Positions 56,112 to 64,000 of a stretch of DNA of 64,000 nucleotides are shown in pieces (the stretch's first letter is position 1; each line of letters starts with the position of its first letter). The stretch is from Saprospiraceae bacterium (GTDB taxonomy: Bacteria; Bacteroidota; Bacteroidia; Chitinophagales; Saprospiraceae), in assembly GCA_016714085.1 (NCBI GenBank), contig JADJNW010000003.1, positions 620,001-684,000 of the forward strand, given 5' to 3'. A program made the position numbers and the translations under genes. The notes under the pieces are model-generated. The model was not told the origin of the DNA and ran no database searches. It saw only the letters and a list, made by a program, of their open reading frames with translations.

Positions 56112-56140
56112 AAAAACCCCTGATTTTTAAGGGTTTTATA
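56112..56140. repeat. inverted repeat AAAACCC...GGGTTTT
   Basis: AAAACCCCTGATTTTTAAGG then GTTTTA, a 7-base stem with an 11-base loop, in the leader upstream of the regulator and efflux operon. It may act as a terminator for readthrough transcription. Confidence 0.5.
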
Positions 56141-56176
56141 AAACTAAAATAAAAAAATTCATCTAAAATTAAACAC

Positions 56177-56224
56177 TTTGTTTAGTTCGGTTGTTGCAGA
56201 ACCAAATAAAACAAATTAAATTTG
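56177..56224 (+). promoter_or_regulatory. operator palindrome and -7 box upstream of the efflux operon
   Basis: TTTGTTTAGTTCGGTT - GTTGC - AGAACCAAATAAAACAAA is an imperfect palindrome, directly followed by TAAATTTG (56217-56224), which fits TAnnTTTG. The half-site TTTAGTTCGG recurs inverted at 56896-56905 as CCGAACTAAA before tolC. Together they are good candidates for the regulator's binding sites. Confidence 0.55.
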
Positions 56225-56234
56225 CCTTTGAAAA

Positions 56235-56312
56235 GATGCCAGATGCCAGATAATAGATGTCAGACAGTCCCTGATTAAATCCTGACTTCTTTACTCTGAC
56301 TTCTGTCTTCTA
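56235..56312. repeat. dispersed CCAGATGTCAGA-type repeat, copy 2
   Basis: AGATGCCAGATGCCAGATAA then TAGATGTCAGACAG, and downstream the motifs CTGACTTC, CTGACTTC and CTGTCTTC which can pair with it. Related to 39192-39270. It lies between the promoter and the regulator start, so it is in the mRNA leader. Confidence 0.5.
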
Positions 56313-56333
56313 ACAAAAAAATAGACAGACAGG

Positions 56334-56849
56334 ATGCAACAAGAAAGGGAAGAAATGCCTTCTTCAACATTTTTAAAACAGAAAGTAGAGGAAATTGGCG
56401 TAGCCTTTGACAAAACGGGCTTGGCGCCAATGATCGGGCGGGTGCTGGGATTTTTATTGCTGGCAGATCCTCCTCAGCAGACCTTCTACGCTATACAAGA
56501 ATTTTTGGGCGCAAGCAAAAGTTCTATCAGTCATGCGCTCAATTCGCTTATGTTTAAAGGAATTGTGGAATACATCACGTTTAGTGGAGACCGGAAACGC
56601 TACTTTAAGTTGAATGCAGAAAATTGGCTGGAACAAGCGAAATGCAAGATGACCGATTTTTCAGAAGTGGATCGCGTATTGATGGAAGCTTTACAACTCA
56701 GAGACCCTAATAAGCATAAGGAGTTTCACGAAGGATTGCTCAAAATTTTTGATTTCCATCTATTTATGTCACAGGAAATGCCAAAGCTATTTGAAAAATG
56801 GGAGCAAAAATTGGCAGCGCAGCAAGCAGCATCTGCCAGGGATAATTAA
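56334..56849 (+). CDS. GbsR/MarR-family regulator of the efflux operon
   Basis: 171 residues from 56334; MPSSTFLKQKVEEIG at residue 8 is an alternative start. A winged helix-turn-helix of the GbsR type: IGRVLGFLLLADPPQQTFYA, IQEFLGASKSSISHALNSLM (recognition helix), VEYITFSGDRKRYFKL (wing), then a helical C-terminus. Members regulate neighbouring transport genes. TolC, adaptor and RND genes follow immediately on the same strand. Two palindromes with the half-site TTTAGTTCGG flank it (56177-56215 and 56881-56905), consistent with autoregulation and control of the pump. Ligand unknown. Confidence 0.9.
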   Translation: MQQEREEMPSSTFLKQKVEEIGVAFDKTGLAPMIGRVLGFLLLADPPQQTFYAIQEFLGASKSSISHALNSLMFKGIVEYITFSGDRKRYFKLNAENWLEQAKCKMTDFSEVDRVLMEALQLRDPNKHKEFHEGLLKIFDFHLFMSQEMPKLFEKWEQKLAAQQAASARDN

Positions 56850-56880
56850 ACTTCGACGAACCGTAAAAAATTTTGGATAA

Positions 56881-56905
56881 AAAGTTCGCTTTGAGCCGAA
56901 CTAAA
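56881..56905 (+). promoter_or_regulatory. second TTTAGTTCGG palindrome before tolC
   Basis: AAAGTTCG - CTTTGAGC - CGAACTAAA. The right arm, as CCGAACTAAA, is the exact inverse of the half-site at 56181-56190. It lies 91 bp before the TolC start, inside the long open frame that precedes it. Confidence 0.5.
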
Positions 56906-56995
56906 AAAATCGAAGCTTTGTTTGCAGAAAATATTGTTGACCAATTGTTCAATGATAAAATCAAAACAACGAAAATTCTAAAATCACTCGTTATC

Positions 56996-58339
56996 ATGAA
57001 GGATTTCCGATTATTATTTTGCCTTGCCTTATTACTCACTGTTTCAATAGGTAAAGCACAGGATTCTCCAAAGCCCATGAGCCTCAAAGATTGCGCGACC
57101 TTCGCAATCGAAAACAGTCCGCAGGTACAAACCGCTTTGCTAGACATCAGCAAAAATGACTACAAAATCAAAGAGGTACTCAGCACAGGCTTGCCGCAAG
57201 TCAATCTTAGCGGAAATTACACGTACAACTTAAAATTGCCAACATCTTTGATTCCCGGCGAAATTTTTGGCGGCCCGGAAGGCAGTTTTCAAGAGGTGCA
57301 ATTTGGTACAAAAATGAATACCCAATTCTCAGGAGAAGTGAATCAGTTAGTTTTTAATAAGACCTTCTTTCTTGGATTGGATGCTACCCGCAAATTGAAA
57401 AGACTCTATACTTTACAAGTTGACAAAACGAAAGAAGACATCGCTTATAATATTGCGCAATTGTACTATTCGATACAAGTGACTCAAAAACAGCGTAATA
57501 TCTTGCAAGCCAATCTGGATCAAGTGAAAAGCCTTTTGGGTCTCACCGAAAAGCAATACCAAAATGGCTTTGCCAAGCAAATTGACGTAGATCAGTTGCG
57601 CGTGAACCGCATCAATCTGGAAAATCAAATCGTAAATCTTGATCTTCAAGTAGAGCAGCTTAAGCAAACCTTGAAATTTTATATGGCAATGCCGCTGGAT
57701 ACGCCGATTACACTGACGGACACACTCAATGAATCCGCTTATTCTATCCCCGATGTGCAGATGTTTTCTGCTGATTTTTCGCAGAAAATCGACCTTGCTA
57801 TTCTTGATACACAAGGTGAATTGAATGATTTGAATGTAGAGCAATATAGAGCAGGATATTGGCCAACAATCAATGCTTTTGCGAATTACAATTATCAGGC
57901 ACAGGGCGATAAATTCGGCGATTTATTATGGTTTGATTTTGGTTCGATTGGTTTAAGCTTGAATGTACCAATCTTTGATGGTTTTCGCAAAAAAGCGCAG
58001 ATACAGCAAGCGCAAGTCGATCAATTACAATTGGCACAGACACGGCGCTTGACAACCCAATCATTAAATCTTGCTTACAATCAAGGTTTGCAGCAATTGC
58101 AAGTGAACATAAACAATCTGCGCGCCTTGGATGAAAACCGCAAGGTAGCTGAGCAAGTTTATCGCGTTTCGCAAAATCGCTTCCGGGAAGGAGTAGCGCC
58201 TATTACAGAAGTGCTGCAATCGGAGACATCCATGCGCGAAGCTCAAACCAATTATCTCACCACGCTTTTGCAGCTGAAATTGGCAGAGATTGATATACTG
58301 AATTCCAAAGGAACACTCTTAAATTCTATTTTAAAATAA
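56996..58339 (+). CDS. TolC-family outer-membrane efflux protein
   Basis: 447 residues from the ATG at 56996, which gives a signal peptide MKDFRLLFCLALLLTVSIGK ending in AQ; the frame is open to 56873 but that part is a non-coding leader. Two outer-membrane efflux repeats with coiled-coil helices (LKDCATFAIENSPQVQTALL, LLGLTEKQYQNGFAKQIDVD, VRLNRINLENQI-type and EQVYRVSQNRFREGVAPITE). Forms the exit duct of a tripartite pump with the adaptor and RND pump that follow. The regulator gene precedes it. Confidence 0.93.
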   Translation: MKDFRLLFCLALLLTVSIGKAQDSPKPMSLKDCATFAIENSPQVQTALLDISKNDYKIKEVLSTGLPQVNLSGNYTYNLKLPTSLIPGEIFGGPEGSFQEVQFGTKMNTQFSGEVNQLVFNKTFFLGLDATRKLKRLYTLQVDKTKEDIAYNIAQLYYSIQVTQKQRNILQANLDQVKSLLGLTEKQYQNGFAKQIDVDQLRVNRINLENQIVNLDLQVEQLKQTLKFYMAMPLDTPITLTDTLNESAYSIPDVQMFSADFSQKIDLAILDTQGELNDLNVEQYRAGYWPTINAFANYNYQAQGDKFGDLLWFDFGSIGLSLNVPIFDGFRKKAQIQQAQVDQLQLAQTRRLTTQSLNLAYNQGLQQLQVNINNLRALDENRKVAEQVYRVSQNRFREGVAPITEVLQSETSMREAQTNYLTTLLQLKLAEIDILNSKGTLLNSILK

Positions 58340-58449
58340 ATTAAATAGTGTTATGGTCTTATGGTGCTTTGATATGATTGAAGTTTTGAAATCAGCATAA
58401 TTAATAATGCGTAGCGCTTTAATACTTTAACACCCAATACAACAAAAAA

Positions 58450-59517
58450 ATGAATACAAGACGTATCATCAGCATCACCTTGACTCTTCTGGCAGTTGTT
58501 GCAGCGGCAGTTGCTATTAGCTGGCGTTTATCGGATAATAAAGAAACGATGGAAGAGAAAGCGCAAATCACGCAAGTGCGCAACACAACAGTAGCGGTAT
58601 CAACTGCTTCAGTCACCAAAGAAAGTTTTTCCAGCGATTTTATTGTGAATGGAACATTCCGTCCTTCTAAAGAATTGACAGTGACGTCCGATGTGAATGG
58701 TCGGATCACTAGCTTAAAAATTGACGAAGGCTCTTATGTAAAAGAAGGACAGTTAATTTTGACTGTTGACAATCAATTATTACAAAATCAATTGAAATCA
58801 TTGCGTTTGAATCTGGATAAGTCAAAAAAAGATTTGGCAAGGATGCAAAACTTGTTGAAAGATGGTGGTGTGACAGAAACACAATATGAAGAAGCAAAGT
58901 TGGGAGTTGAAAGTATTGAAATCCAGATCGAATCATTGCAAAAGCAGATCAACGACACCTACCTAAAATCACCTTTGGCCGGTACGGTCAATCAAATGAT
59001 GGTAGAAAATGGATCTTACATTGCTCCGGGCGCGCCGATTGCAAATGTGGTGAGCACCAATCCAATCGAATTGGAAGTATATTTGACTGAGGATCAGGTA
59101 GTAACCGTAAAAACAGGGCAGCGCGTCAATCTGACTGCCGATGTCTTTGGCAATAAAGAAATGTCCGGTTCTGTAGGTTTTATCGATGTAAAAGCCGATG
59201 ATTCCAAGCGTTTTCCAGTGAAGCTGAAAGTTACGAATCCTGGTAATCTCAAAGCGGGGATGAACGGTAGGGCTACCTTCAGCGCTGGTAAACCAGTAGC
59301 TGCTATTGCCGTGCCCCGCGAAGCTTTTGTTGGGAGTGTACAAGATGGAAAAATCTTTGTATTGAGTGGCAATAAAGCTTCTTTGCGCCAGGTAACGCCA
59401 GGTAATGTTTATGGCAACAAGGTAGAAGTATTGAGCGGTTTGTCAGAAGGTGAAACAGTCATTACCTCTGGTCAGATTAATTTGCAAGAAGGTACAGAAG
59501 TAAATGTGATTAAGTAA
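58450..59517 (+). CDS. RND efflux periplasmic adaptor (HlyD/MFP family)
   Basis: 355 residues. An N-terminal membrane anchor or signal (about 6-26), then the barrel-sandwich hybrid halves (RITSLKIDEGSYVKEGQLIL near 92 and LKSPLAGTVNQMMVENGSYI near 172) around a coiled coil (LRLNLDKSKKDLARMQNLLK, GVTETQYEEAKLGVESIEIQ), a beta-barrel (IELEVYLTEDQVVTVKTGQR) and a membrane-proximal domain ending INLQEGTEVNVIK. Bridges the RND pump and TolC. The pump gene follows after 74 bp that contain a stem-loop (59532-59574). Confidence 0.94.
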   Translation: MNTRRIISITLTLLAVVAAAVAISWRLSDNKETMEEKAQITQVRNTTVAVSTASVTKESFSSDFIVNGTFRPSKELTVTSDVNGRITSLKIDEGSYVKEGQLILTVDNQLLQNQLKSLRLNLDKSKKDLARMQNLLKDGGVTETQYEEAKLGVESIEIQIESLQKQINDTYLKSPLAGTVNQMMVENGSYIAPGAPIANVVSTNPIELEVYLTEDQVVTVKTGQRVNLTADVFGNKEMSGSVGFIDVKADDSKRFPVKLKVTNPGNLKAGMNGRATFSAGKPVAAIAVPREAFVGSVQDGKIFVLSGNKASLRQVTPGNVYGNKVEVLSGLSEGETVITSGQINLQEGTEVNVIK

Positions 59518-59531
59518 GTCGGTTAACTTTT

Positions 59532-59574
59532 ATCTGTTAGCACAGGATAGTAATCCTGATAAATGTTAACAGAT
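59532..59574 (+). repeat. stem-loop between adaptor and pump genes
   Basis: ATCTGTTAGCACAGGAT - AGTA - ATCCTGATAAATGTTAACAG then AT. Arms pair over about 15 bases with bulges. It may set the relative expression of the pump or be a dispersed palindrome; no run of T follows, so it is not a clear terminator. Confidence 0.6.
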
Positions 59575-59591
59575 AATCCAAAAATAAAGAC

Positions 59592-62500
59592 ATGATAAAA
59601 CTATCAATAGATCGCCCGTCCTTACTGGTAGTAGTGTTCTCGGCACTTACGCTGTTGGGGTTATATAGTTACTTTCAATTAAGCTATGAATTAATTCCTA
59701 AATTTTCTGCGCCGGTATTGACCATTTCAACGCTATACCCAGGGGCAGCACCCGGTGAAGTAGAAAGCTCGGTAACGCGTAAGATAGAAGACGCTGTTTC
59801 TGGTTTGGAAAAAATCACCGATATCAATTCTACTTCTTTAGAAAGTTATTCTTTAGTTATTATTACATTTAAAGATGGGATCAATGTTGACTTGACTTTG
59901 CAAGATGCAAAACGTAAGCTTGATCAGGTTCAGAACGAACTACCAGAAGATGCTGAAATACCAATCATTTCCAAATTTTCTACGGATGACTTTCCGATTA
60001 TGAATATTGGTGCATCTTCCAATATGGAAGGAACCAAGTTTTTTGATTTGATGGACAACCAAGTGAAAGTGGCGCTCGCACAGGTAGAAGGGATTGCTCA
60101 AATTAATCTGATTGGTGGTGAAGAGCGCGAAATTCGTGTAAGCGTTGATAAAAATAAGCTGGAGCAATACGATTTGTCCATCTTGGAAATCCAACAGGCA
60201 ATTCAAGCTGCTAATTTGGACTTCCCAACAGGAAAAGTGAAGGATTCAGAAGAACAGGTGCTTATTCGCCTGGCAGGAAAAATCAAATCTGTTGAGGAAC
60301 TTCGCAATTTATCTATATCTACCAATGAGCAAGGAGCTTCGATCAAGTTATATGAAATTGCACAAGTAAGTGATACGAAAAAGGAAACAACGACGCTGAA
60401 TCGTGTGGACGGTAGAACAGCTATCGGGATGAATGTATTGAAACAAACCGATGCGAATGCAGTGGCGGTGAGTGCAAAAGTAAAAGAAGAATTAGAAAAA
60501 CTGGAAGCACAATATAAAGCAGAAGGCTTGAAGTTTGATATTTCAACCGACTCCTCCGATTTTACACTGGAAGCAGTGGATGCGGTAGTGCATGATTTGG
60601 GTTTGGCGATTCTGTTGGTAGCAGCGGTGATGCTGTTGTTCTTACATAGCTTGCGCAATGCCTTGATTGTATTGGTCGCTATTCCCGTATCTTTGATTAC
60701 TACGCTTTTTGGGATGTATTTGTTGGATTATACCTTGAACCTGATGACGCTTTTGGCGATGTCGCTGGTGATTGGTATCCTCGTGGATGACTCTATCGTG
60801 GTATTGGAAAATATTTATCGCCACCTGGAAATGGGGAAAAAGACTCGAGTAGCAGCCTTCGAAGGTAGCCGCGAAATCTTCCTTGCAGCCTTATCGATTA
60901 CTTTGGTGATTGTAGTCGTGTTTTTGCCTTTAGCGGCTTTGACGGGGATTATAGGTAATATCATGCGCCAGTTCGCAATTGTGACGGTCATTTCAACCTT
61001 AGTAAGTTTGCTCGTTTCTTATACCATTACACCTGCATTAGCAGCGCGCTTCTCTCGATTAGAACATTTAAATAATAAGACTTTATCAGGTATCATCTTT
61101 GGTTCATTTGAACGCGGGTTGCAACGGTTGACTAATCTTTACACTGGTATTCTGCGCTGGATGTTGCGTTGGTATGGCATAGCATTAGCATTTATAGTGT
61201 CCTTTGTACTTTTTATAGCATCATTTATGTTGTTGGCGAATGGTTATATCGGTTTTGAATTCTTTACAGCCAGCGACCAGGGCGAATTTATTATTCAATT
61301 GGAATTGCCAAAAGATGCAACCATAGAAGAGACGAATTATACGACCCAAAAAGTAGAGGAATACTTATTTGACCAACCAGAAGTAACGGGCGTGTTTACA
61401 ACCGTAGGTACGCAAACAGGTAGCTTTGGGGCGCAAGCCAGCGCTAACCTGGCACAAATGCAGGTAAAACTGGTAGGTAAGGAAGAAAGAAGCGTTTCTA
61501 CACCTATTTATGCTTTCCAGGCCAAGAATAAGCTCGAGCAGATACTGCCTGGGGTAGAAGTTACCTCTGCTGAAGTTGGTTTCGTGGGTGGCGGTGCAAA
61601 CGATGACCCAATCCAGGTGATCGTGAGTAGTGCTGAACTCGAAAATGCCAAGGTTTATGCTGATAAATTGCTTGAAAAAGTAAAAACCATTAAAGGTACA
61701 TTGCAACCAGAAAATTCGCTTGAAGAAGGTAGCCCTGAATTAAACATCCAGATTGATCGCCTTCGCATGGCAGAGTTTGGTTTGACGACAGCTTCGGTGG
61801 GCGCTACGCTTCAAACGGCATTCAATGGTAATACCGATGTACAGTATAGAGATGGCAATAATGAATATGATATTAATATCGTACTGGATGAATTTGATCG
61901 AAAGAATGCTAGTAATATTGCCAATCTAACAGTAGCGAATAATGATGGTGACTTGATCAAAATCAGTCAATTTGCTACTATTGTGCCCACTACAGGCCCA
62001 TCTCGATTGGAGCGCGCAGATCGACTTCCGGCAGTGAAAGTGAACTCAAAAGTATTGGGTGTGCCTTCCGGTACGATTGGTACAGAAATTCAACAATGGG
62101 TTGCAGAGAATCCGCCCCCTCCGGGTGTCAATGTGAAATACGAGGGTGAACTTAAAAACCAAACAGAGGACTTCATGACAATGATCGTTGCCTTATTCGC
62201 AGGTATCATTTTTATGTATCTCATCATGGTGGCCTTGTTTGATTCTTATATTTATCCTTTCATCGTATTGTTGTCCTTGCCTTTGTCTATCATTGGTGCA
62301 TTCTTAGCGCTTGCATTAGCGCCTGCTACATTGAGTATTTTCACGATGCTTGGTGTAATTATGTTGATGGGTTTAGTTGCGAAAAACGCGATCCTTTTGG
62401 TGGATTTTGCCAATCAGGCGAAAGCAGAAGGTTTGAAAACAACGGAAGCATTGATACAAGCTGGTCAAGAGCGTTTGCGTCCAATTTTGATGACAACGAT

Positions 62501-62786
62501 GGCATTGGCGATTGGTATGATCCCGATTGCGGTAGCCGATGGCGCTGCTTCTGAGTGGAAAAACGGTTTAGGTTGGGTATTGATTGGCGGTCTGATCAGT
62601 TCCATGTTTTTGACGCTGCTTGTGATTCCTGCGGGCTATCAGCTCGTGGACAATATATCCGATGGTTTGACTGCTTTATATCGAAGAATTTTTGGAATCA
62701 AACCAAAAGCCGCTGAAGAAGAAATGAGTTTAGAACCAGCGACTAACCATCAGCCGGTACATAAAGAACAAGAAGCGGAGATTTAA
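59592..62786 (+). CDS. RND-family efflux pump (hydrophobe/amphiphile type)
   Basis: 1064 residues, the standard length. Twelve membrane segments in two halves; the first helix SLLVVVFSALTLLGLYSYF is followed by the porter domain with YPGAAPGEVESSVTRKIEDA, FKDGINVDLTLQDAKRKLDQ; proton-relay acids appear in SLVIGILVDDSIVVLENIYR (two Asp). The second half has VMLMGLVAKNAILLVDFANQ-type motif (here IMLMGLVAKNAILLVDFANQ), and PATLSIFTMLGV. Drug or detergent export with the adaptor and TolC encoded just before. The substrate is unknown. It ends with an acidic C-terminal tail. Confidence 0.95.
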   Translation: MIKLSIDRPSLLVVVFSALTLLGLYSYFQLSYELIPKFSAPVLTISTLYPGAAPGEVESSVTRKIEDAVSGLEKITDINSTSLESYSLVIITFKDGINVDLTLQDAKRKLDQVQNELPEDAEIPIISKFSTDDFPIMNIGASSNMEGTKFFDLMDNQVKVALAQVEGIAQINLIGGEEREIRVSVDKNKLEQYDLSILEIQQAIQAANLDFPTGKVKDSEEQVLIRLAGKIKSVEELRNLSISTNEQGASIKLYEIAQVSDTKKETTTLNRVDGRTAIGMNVLKQTDANAVAVSAKVKEELEKLEAQYKAEGLKFDISTDSSDFTLEAVDAVVHDLGLAILLVAAVMLLFLHSLRNALIVLVAIPVSLITTLFGMYLLDYTLNLMTLLAMSLVIGILVDDSIVVLENIYRHLEMGKKTRVAAFEGSREIFLAALSITLVIVVVFLPLAALTGIIGNIMRQFAIVTVISTLVSLLVSYTITPALAARFSRLEHLNNKTLSGIIFGSFERGLQRLTNLYTGILRWMLRWYGIALAFIVSFVLFIASFMLLANGYIGFEFFTASDQGEFIIQLELPKDATIEETNYTTQKVEEYLFDQPEVTGVFTTVGTQTGSFGAQASANLAQMQVKLVGKEERSVSTPIYAFQAKNKLEQILPGVEVTSAEVGFVGGGANDDPIQVIVSSAELENAKVYADKLLEKVKTIKGTLQPENSLEEGSPELNIQIDRLRMAEFGLTTASVGATLQTAFNGNTDVQYRDGNNEYDINIVLDEFDRKNASNIANLTVANNDGDLIKISQFATIVPTTGPSRLERADRLPAVKVNSKVLGVPSGTIGTEIQQWVAENPPPPGVNVKYEGELKNQTEDFMTMIVALFAGIIFMYLIMVALFDSYIYPFIVLLSLPLSIIGAFLALALAPATLSIFTMLGVIMLMGLVAKNAILLVDFANQAKAEGLKTTEALIQAGQERLRPILMTTMALAIGMIPIAVADGAASEWKNGLGWVLIGGLISSMFLTLLVIPAGYQLVDNISDGLTALYRRIFGIKPKAAEEEMSLEPATNHQPVHKEQEAEI

Positions 62787-62848
62787 TTACTCCCTTGTTT
62801 CCCAAAACAAAGTGAATACTATCCGCATTTTTCAATACAATTTGACAG

Positions 62849-62877
62849 GCGTTGGGCATCTTGCTCAACGCTTTTTT
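62849..62877 (+). terminator. intrinsic terminator after the efflux operon
   Basis: GCGTTG - GGCATCTTGCT - CAACGC followed by TTTTTT, 63 bp after the pump stop. Confidence 0.75.
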
Positions 62878-63062
62878 ATTTTGAATTTCTTCAAAATAGA
62901 CTCATCCAACAGCTTTTATCGAATGTTTAATGCATTTTTTCTGAAAAGGTTTGCAACAGACTATAATTTCTTTCTATTTTGACCCGGTAAATAAATGTGA
63001 AATTTGAGGTTTGAAATACGAAAAATTTTATTTTCATATTTCTTTTTCGATTAAAGCGATTT

Positions 63063-64000
63063 ATGGATACAGTCATTAATCAGGATTGGCGTTTCAAGCT
63101 GGTGCGGTTCTTTAGCAACCGTTGGGTATATCATATTTTATTCTGGTTGGTGTTGCTTGTGTTGCTCACGGTTATAGAAGATACACGGCGAGGCTTTTTC
63201 TTTACATTTAGTAATGAAATTATTAATATTTTATTCTACGCAGCTATTGTGTATTTCAATTTATTATATCTTATTCCCAATTATCTTTCTAAAAATCGTT
63301 TTCTGACTTACGCTGCTTTATTGATTTTAGCGACGATTATTATTACACCCTTGAAAATGATTGTTTTTTATTTCAAATTCACTGGGCATCCAAGTTTACA
63401 AACACAACTAATTGCAAATCAAGGAAGTTATTTCATTCTCACTTTTGTCATTGCTACATTTTCTACCCTTTCAAAAATTATAAATGATTGGGTGCGCGCT
63501 ACCCGCGAGAAACAAGAATTGGAAACTCGTACCATGCAAACCGAATTGCGTTTCCTTAAATCGCAAATCAATCCGCATTTTTTATTTAATACTTTAAATA
63601 GTCTTTATGCTTTAACTTTAAAAAAATCAGAAAAAGCGCCCGAAATTGTAATAAAACTCTCGGAAATGATGCGCTATATGCTTTATGAATGTAATGAAAA
63701 GCGGGTACCTTTGAGCAACGAAGTGCATTATATTCGCAATTATCTCGATCTCGAACGTTTGCGCCACGGCGATAAAGTGGACATTCGTTTTGAAGTCAAT
63801 GGCCACATCAGCGATCAACAAATCGCGCCCTTAATGTTTATTCCTTTTATCGAAAACAGTTTCAAACATGGGCTGACCAATCAGATTTCTAAAGGATTTG
63901 TGGACATAAAATTAATGGTGGATGGACAGCAATTTGATTTTTACATCGAAAATAGCAAGCCCGACGCGCTTCCTGTGCAAGAACACCATCGCCGAAGTGG
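63063..64000 (+). CDS. LytS-type sensor histidine kinase (3' part cut by window edge)
   Basis: Open frame from the ATG at 63063 to the window edge, 312 codons visible. Four N-terminal membrane helices (about 22-43, 54-70, 82-104, 124-142), then a coiled coil and the His_kinase domain with the phospho-acceptor region FLKSQINPHFLFNTLNSLYA near 168, and the N-box-like stretch IAPLMFIPFIENSFKHGLTN near 254. The G-boxes follow outside the window. In Bacteroidota such kinases pair with a LytTR response regulator encoded next, which cannot be seen here. Signal unknown. Confidence 0.92.
   Translation, partial: MDTVINQDWRFKLVRFFSNRWVYHILFWLVLLVLLTVIEDTRRGFFFTFSNEIINILFYAAIVYFNLLYLIPNYLSKNRFLTYAALLILATIIITPLKMIVFYFKFTGHPSLQTQLIANQGSYFILTFVIATFSTLSKIINDWVRATREKQELETRTMQTELRFLKSQINPHFLFNTLNSLYALTLKKSEKAPEIVIKLSEMMRYMLYECNEKRVPLSNEVHYIRNYLDLERLRHGDKVDIRFEVNGHISDQQIAPLMFIPFIENSFKHGLTNQISKGFVDIKLMVDGQQFDFYIENSKPDALPVQEHHRRS

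Overview
The window looks like chromosome from a member of the Bacteroidota, probably Saprospirales or Chitinophagales. Reasons: several proteins end in type IX secretion (T9SS) sorting domains, including four gliding-motility-type C-termini and one type A tail; there is a HmuY-type haem operon, a TonB receptor, SusC-era promoter boxes of the TAnnTTTG kind, and the order rpsU - tyrosine recombinase - hpf. I saw no rRNA, tRNA, CRISPR array or intact transposase.

Layout. 1-2.1 kb is a decaying stretch: the end of a flavodoxin lipoprotein, an NTF2-like gene with an in-frame stop, a second heavily degraded copy, and an alpha/beta-hydrolase remnant. 2.1-10.8 kb is a catabolic-looking cluster on the minus strand (molybdenum hydroxylase IorA/IorB type, aldo/keto reductase, two esterases/hydrolases, metal-dependent amidohydrolase) with one divergent AraC regulator. 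11-11.7 kb is a 21-bp-period tandem array interrupted by a 146-bp almost pure G tract. 12-15.8 kb holds small mobile-looking genes (DUF2975 + HTH pair, esterase, VOC, DUF1801, a membrane protein). 15.8-18.1 kb is an AraC regulator with an outer-membrane-like protein and a conserved hypothetical. A 15-unit 21-bp array then precedes four tandem paralogous secreted T9SS type B proteins (18.7-26.6 kb). 26.7-36.3 kb carries a membrane serine hydrolase, an arylamine N-acetyltransferase, a three-gene 2-oxoacid:ferredoxin oxidoreductase operon, a NUDIX-type regulator and an aldo/keto reductase. 36.4-46.8 kb is core metabolism and housekeeping (fabD, folE, queD-like, rhomboid, rpsU, xer, hpf, HtrA), ending in a second 21-bp array in inverted orientation. 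47.8-55.9 kb has a serine hydrolase, a Uma2 nuclease-fold protein, a CoA-binding protein, the haem-uptake operon and a D-isomer hydroxyacid dehydrogenase. 56.3-62.8 kb is a regulator plus tripartite RND efflux operon, and the window ends inside a LytS-type histidine kinase.

How the genes work together. The haem operon gives a secreted/surface haem binder (HmuY-like), an outer-membrane receptor and a cytoplasmic haem-degrading factor. The KOR operon pairs 2-oxoacid oxidation with a flavin/Fe-S reductase that could pass electrons between ferredoxin and NAD(P)H. The efflux operon is preceded by two palindromes sharing the half-site TTTAGTTCGG, which look like operators for its GbsR/MarR regulator.

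Two window-wide features deserve attention. First, a family of non-coding 21-bp-period arrays (three loci) with a central 6-bp palindrome in each unit, together with several families of dispersed palindromes. Second, seven single-base indels in otherwise well conserved genes, mostly one missing base, which point to uncorrected sequencing errors at least as much as to true pseudogenes.
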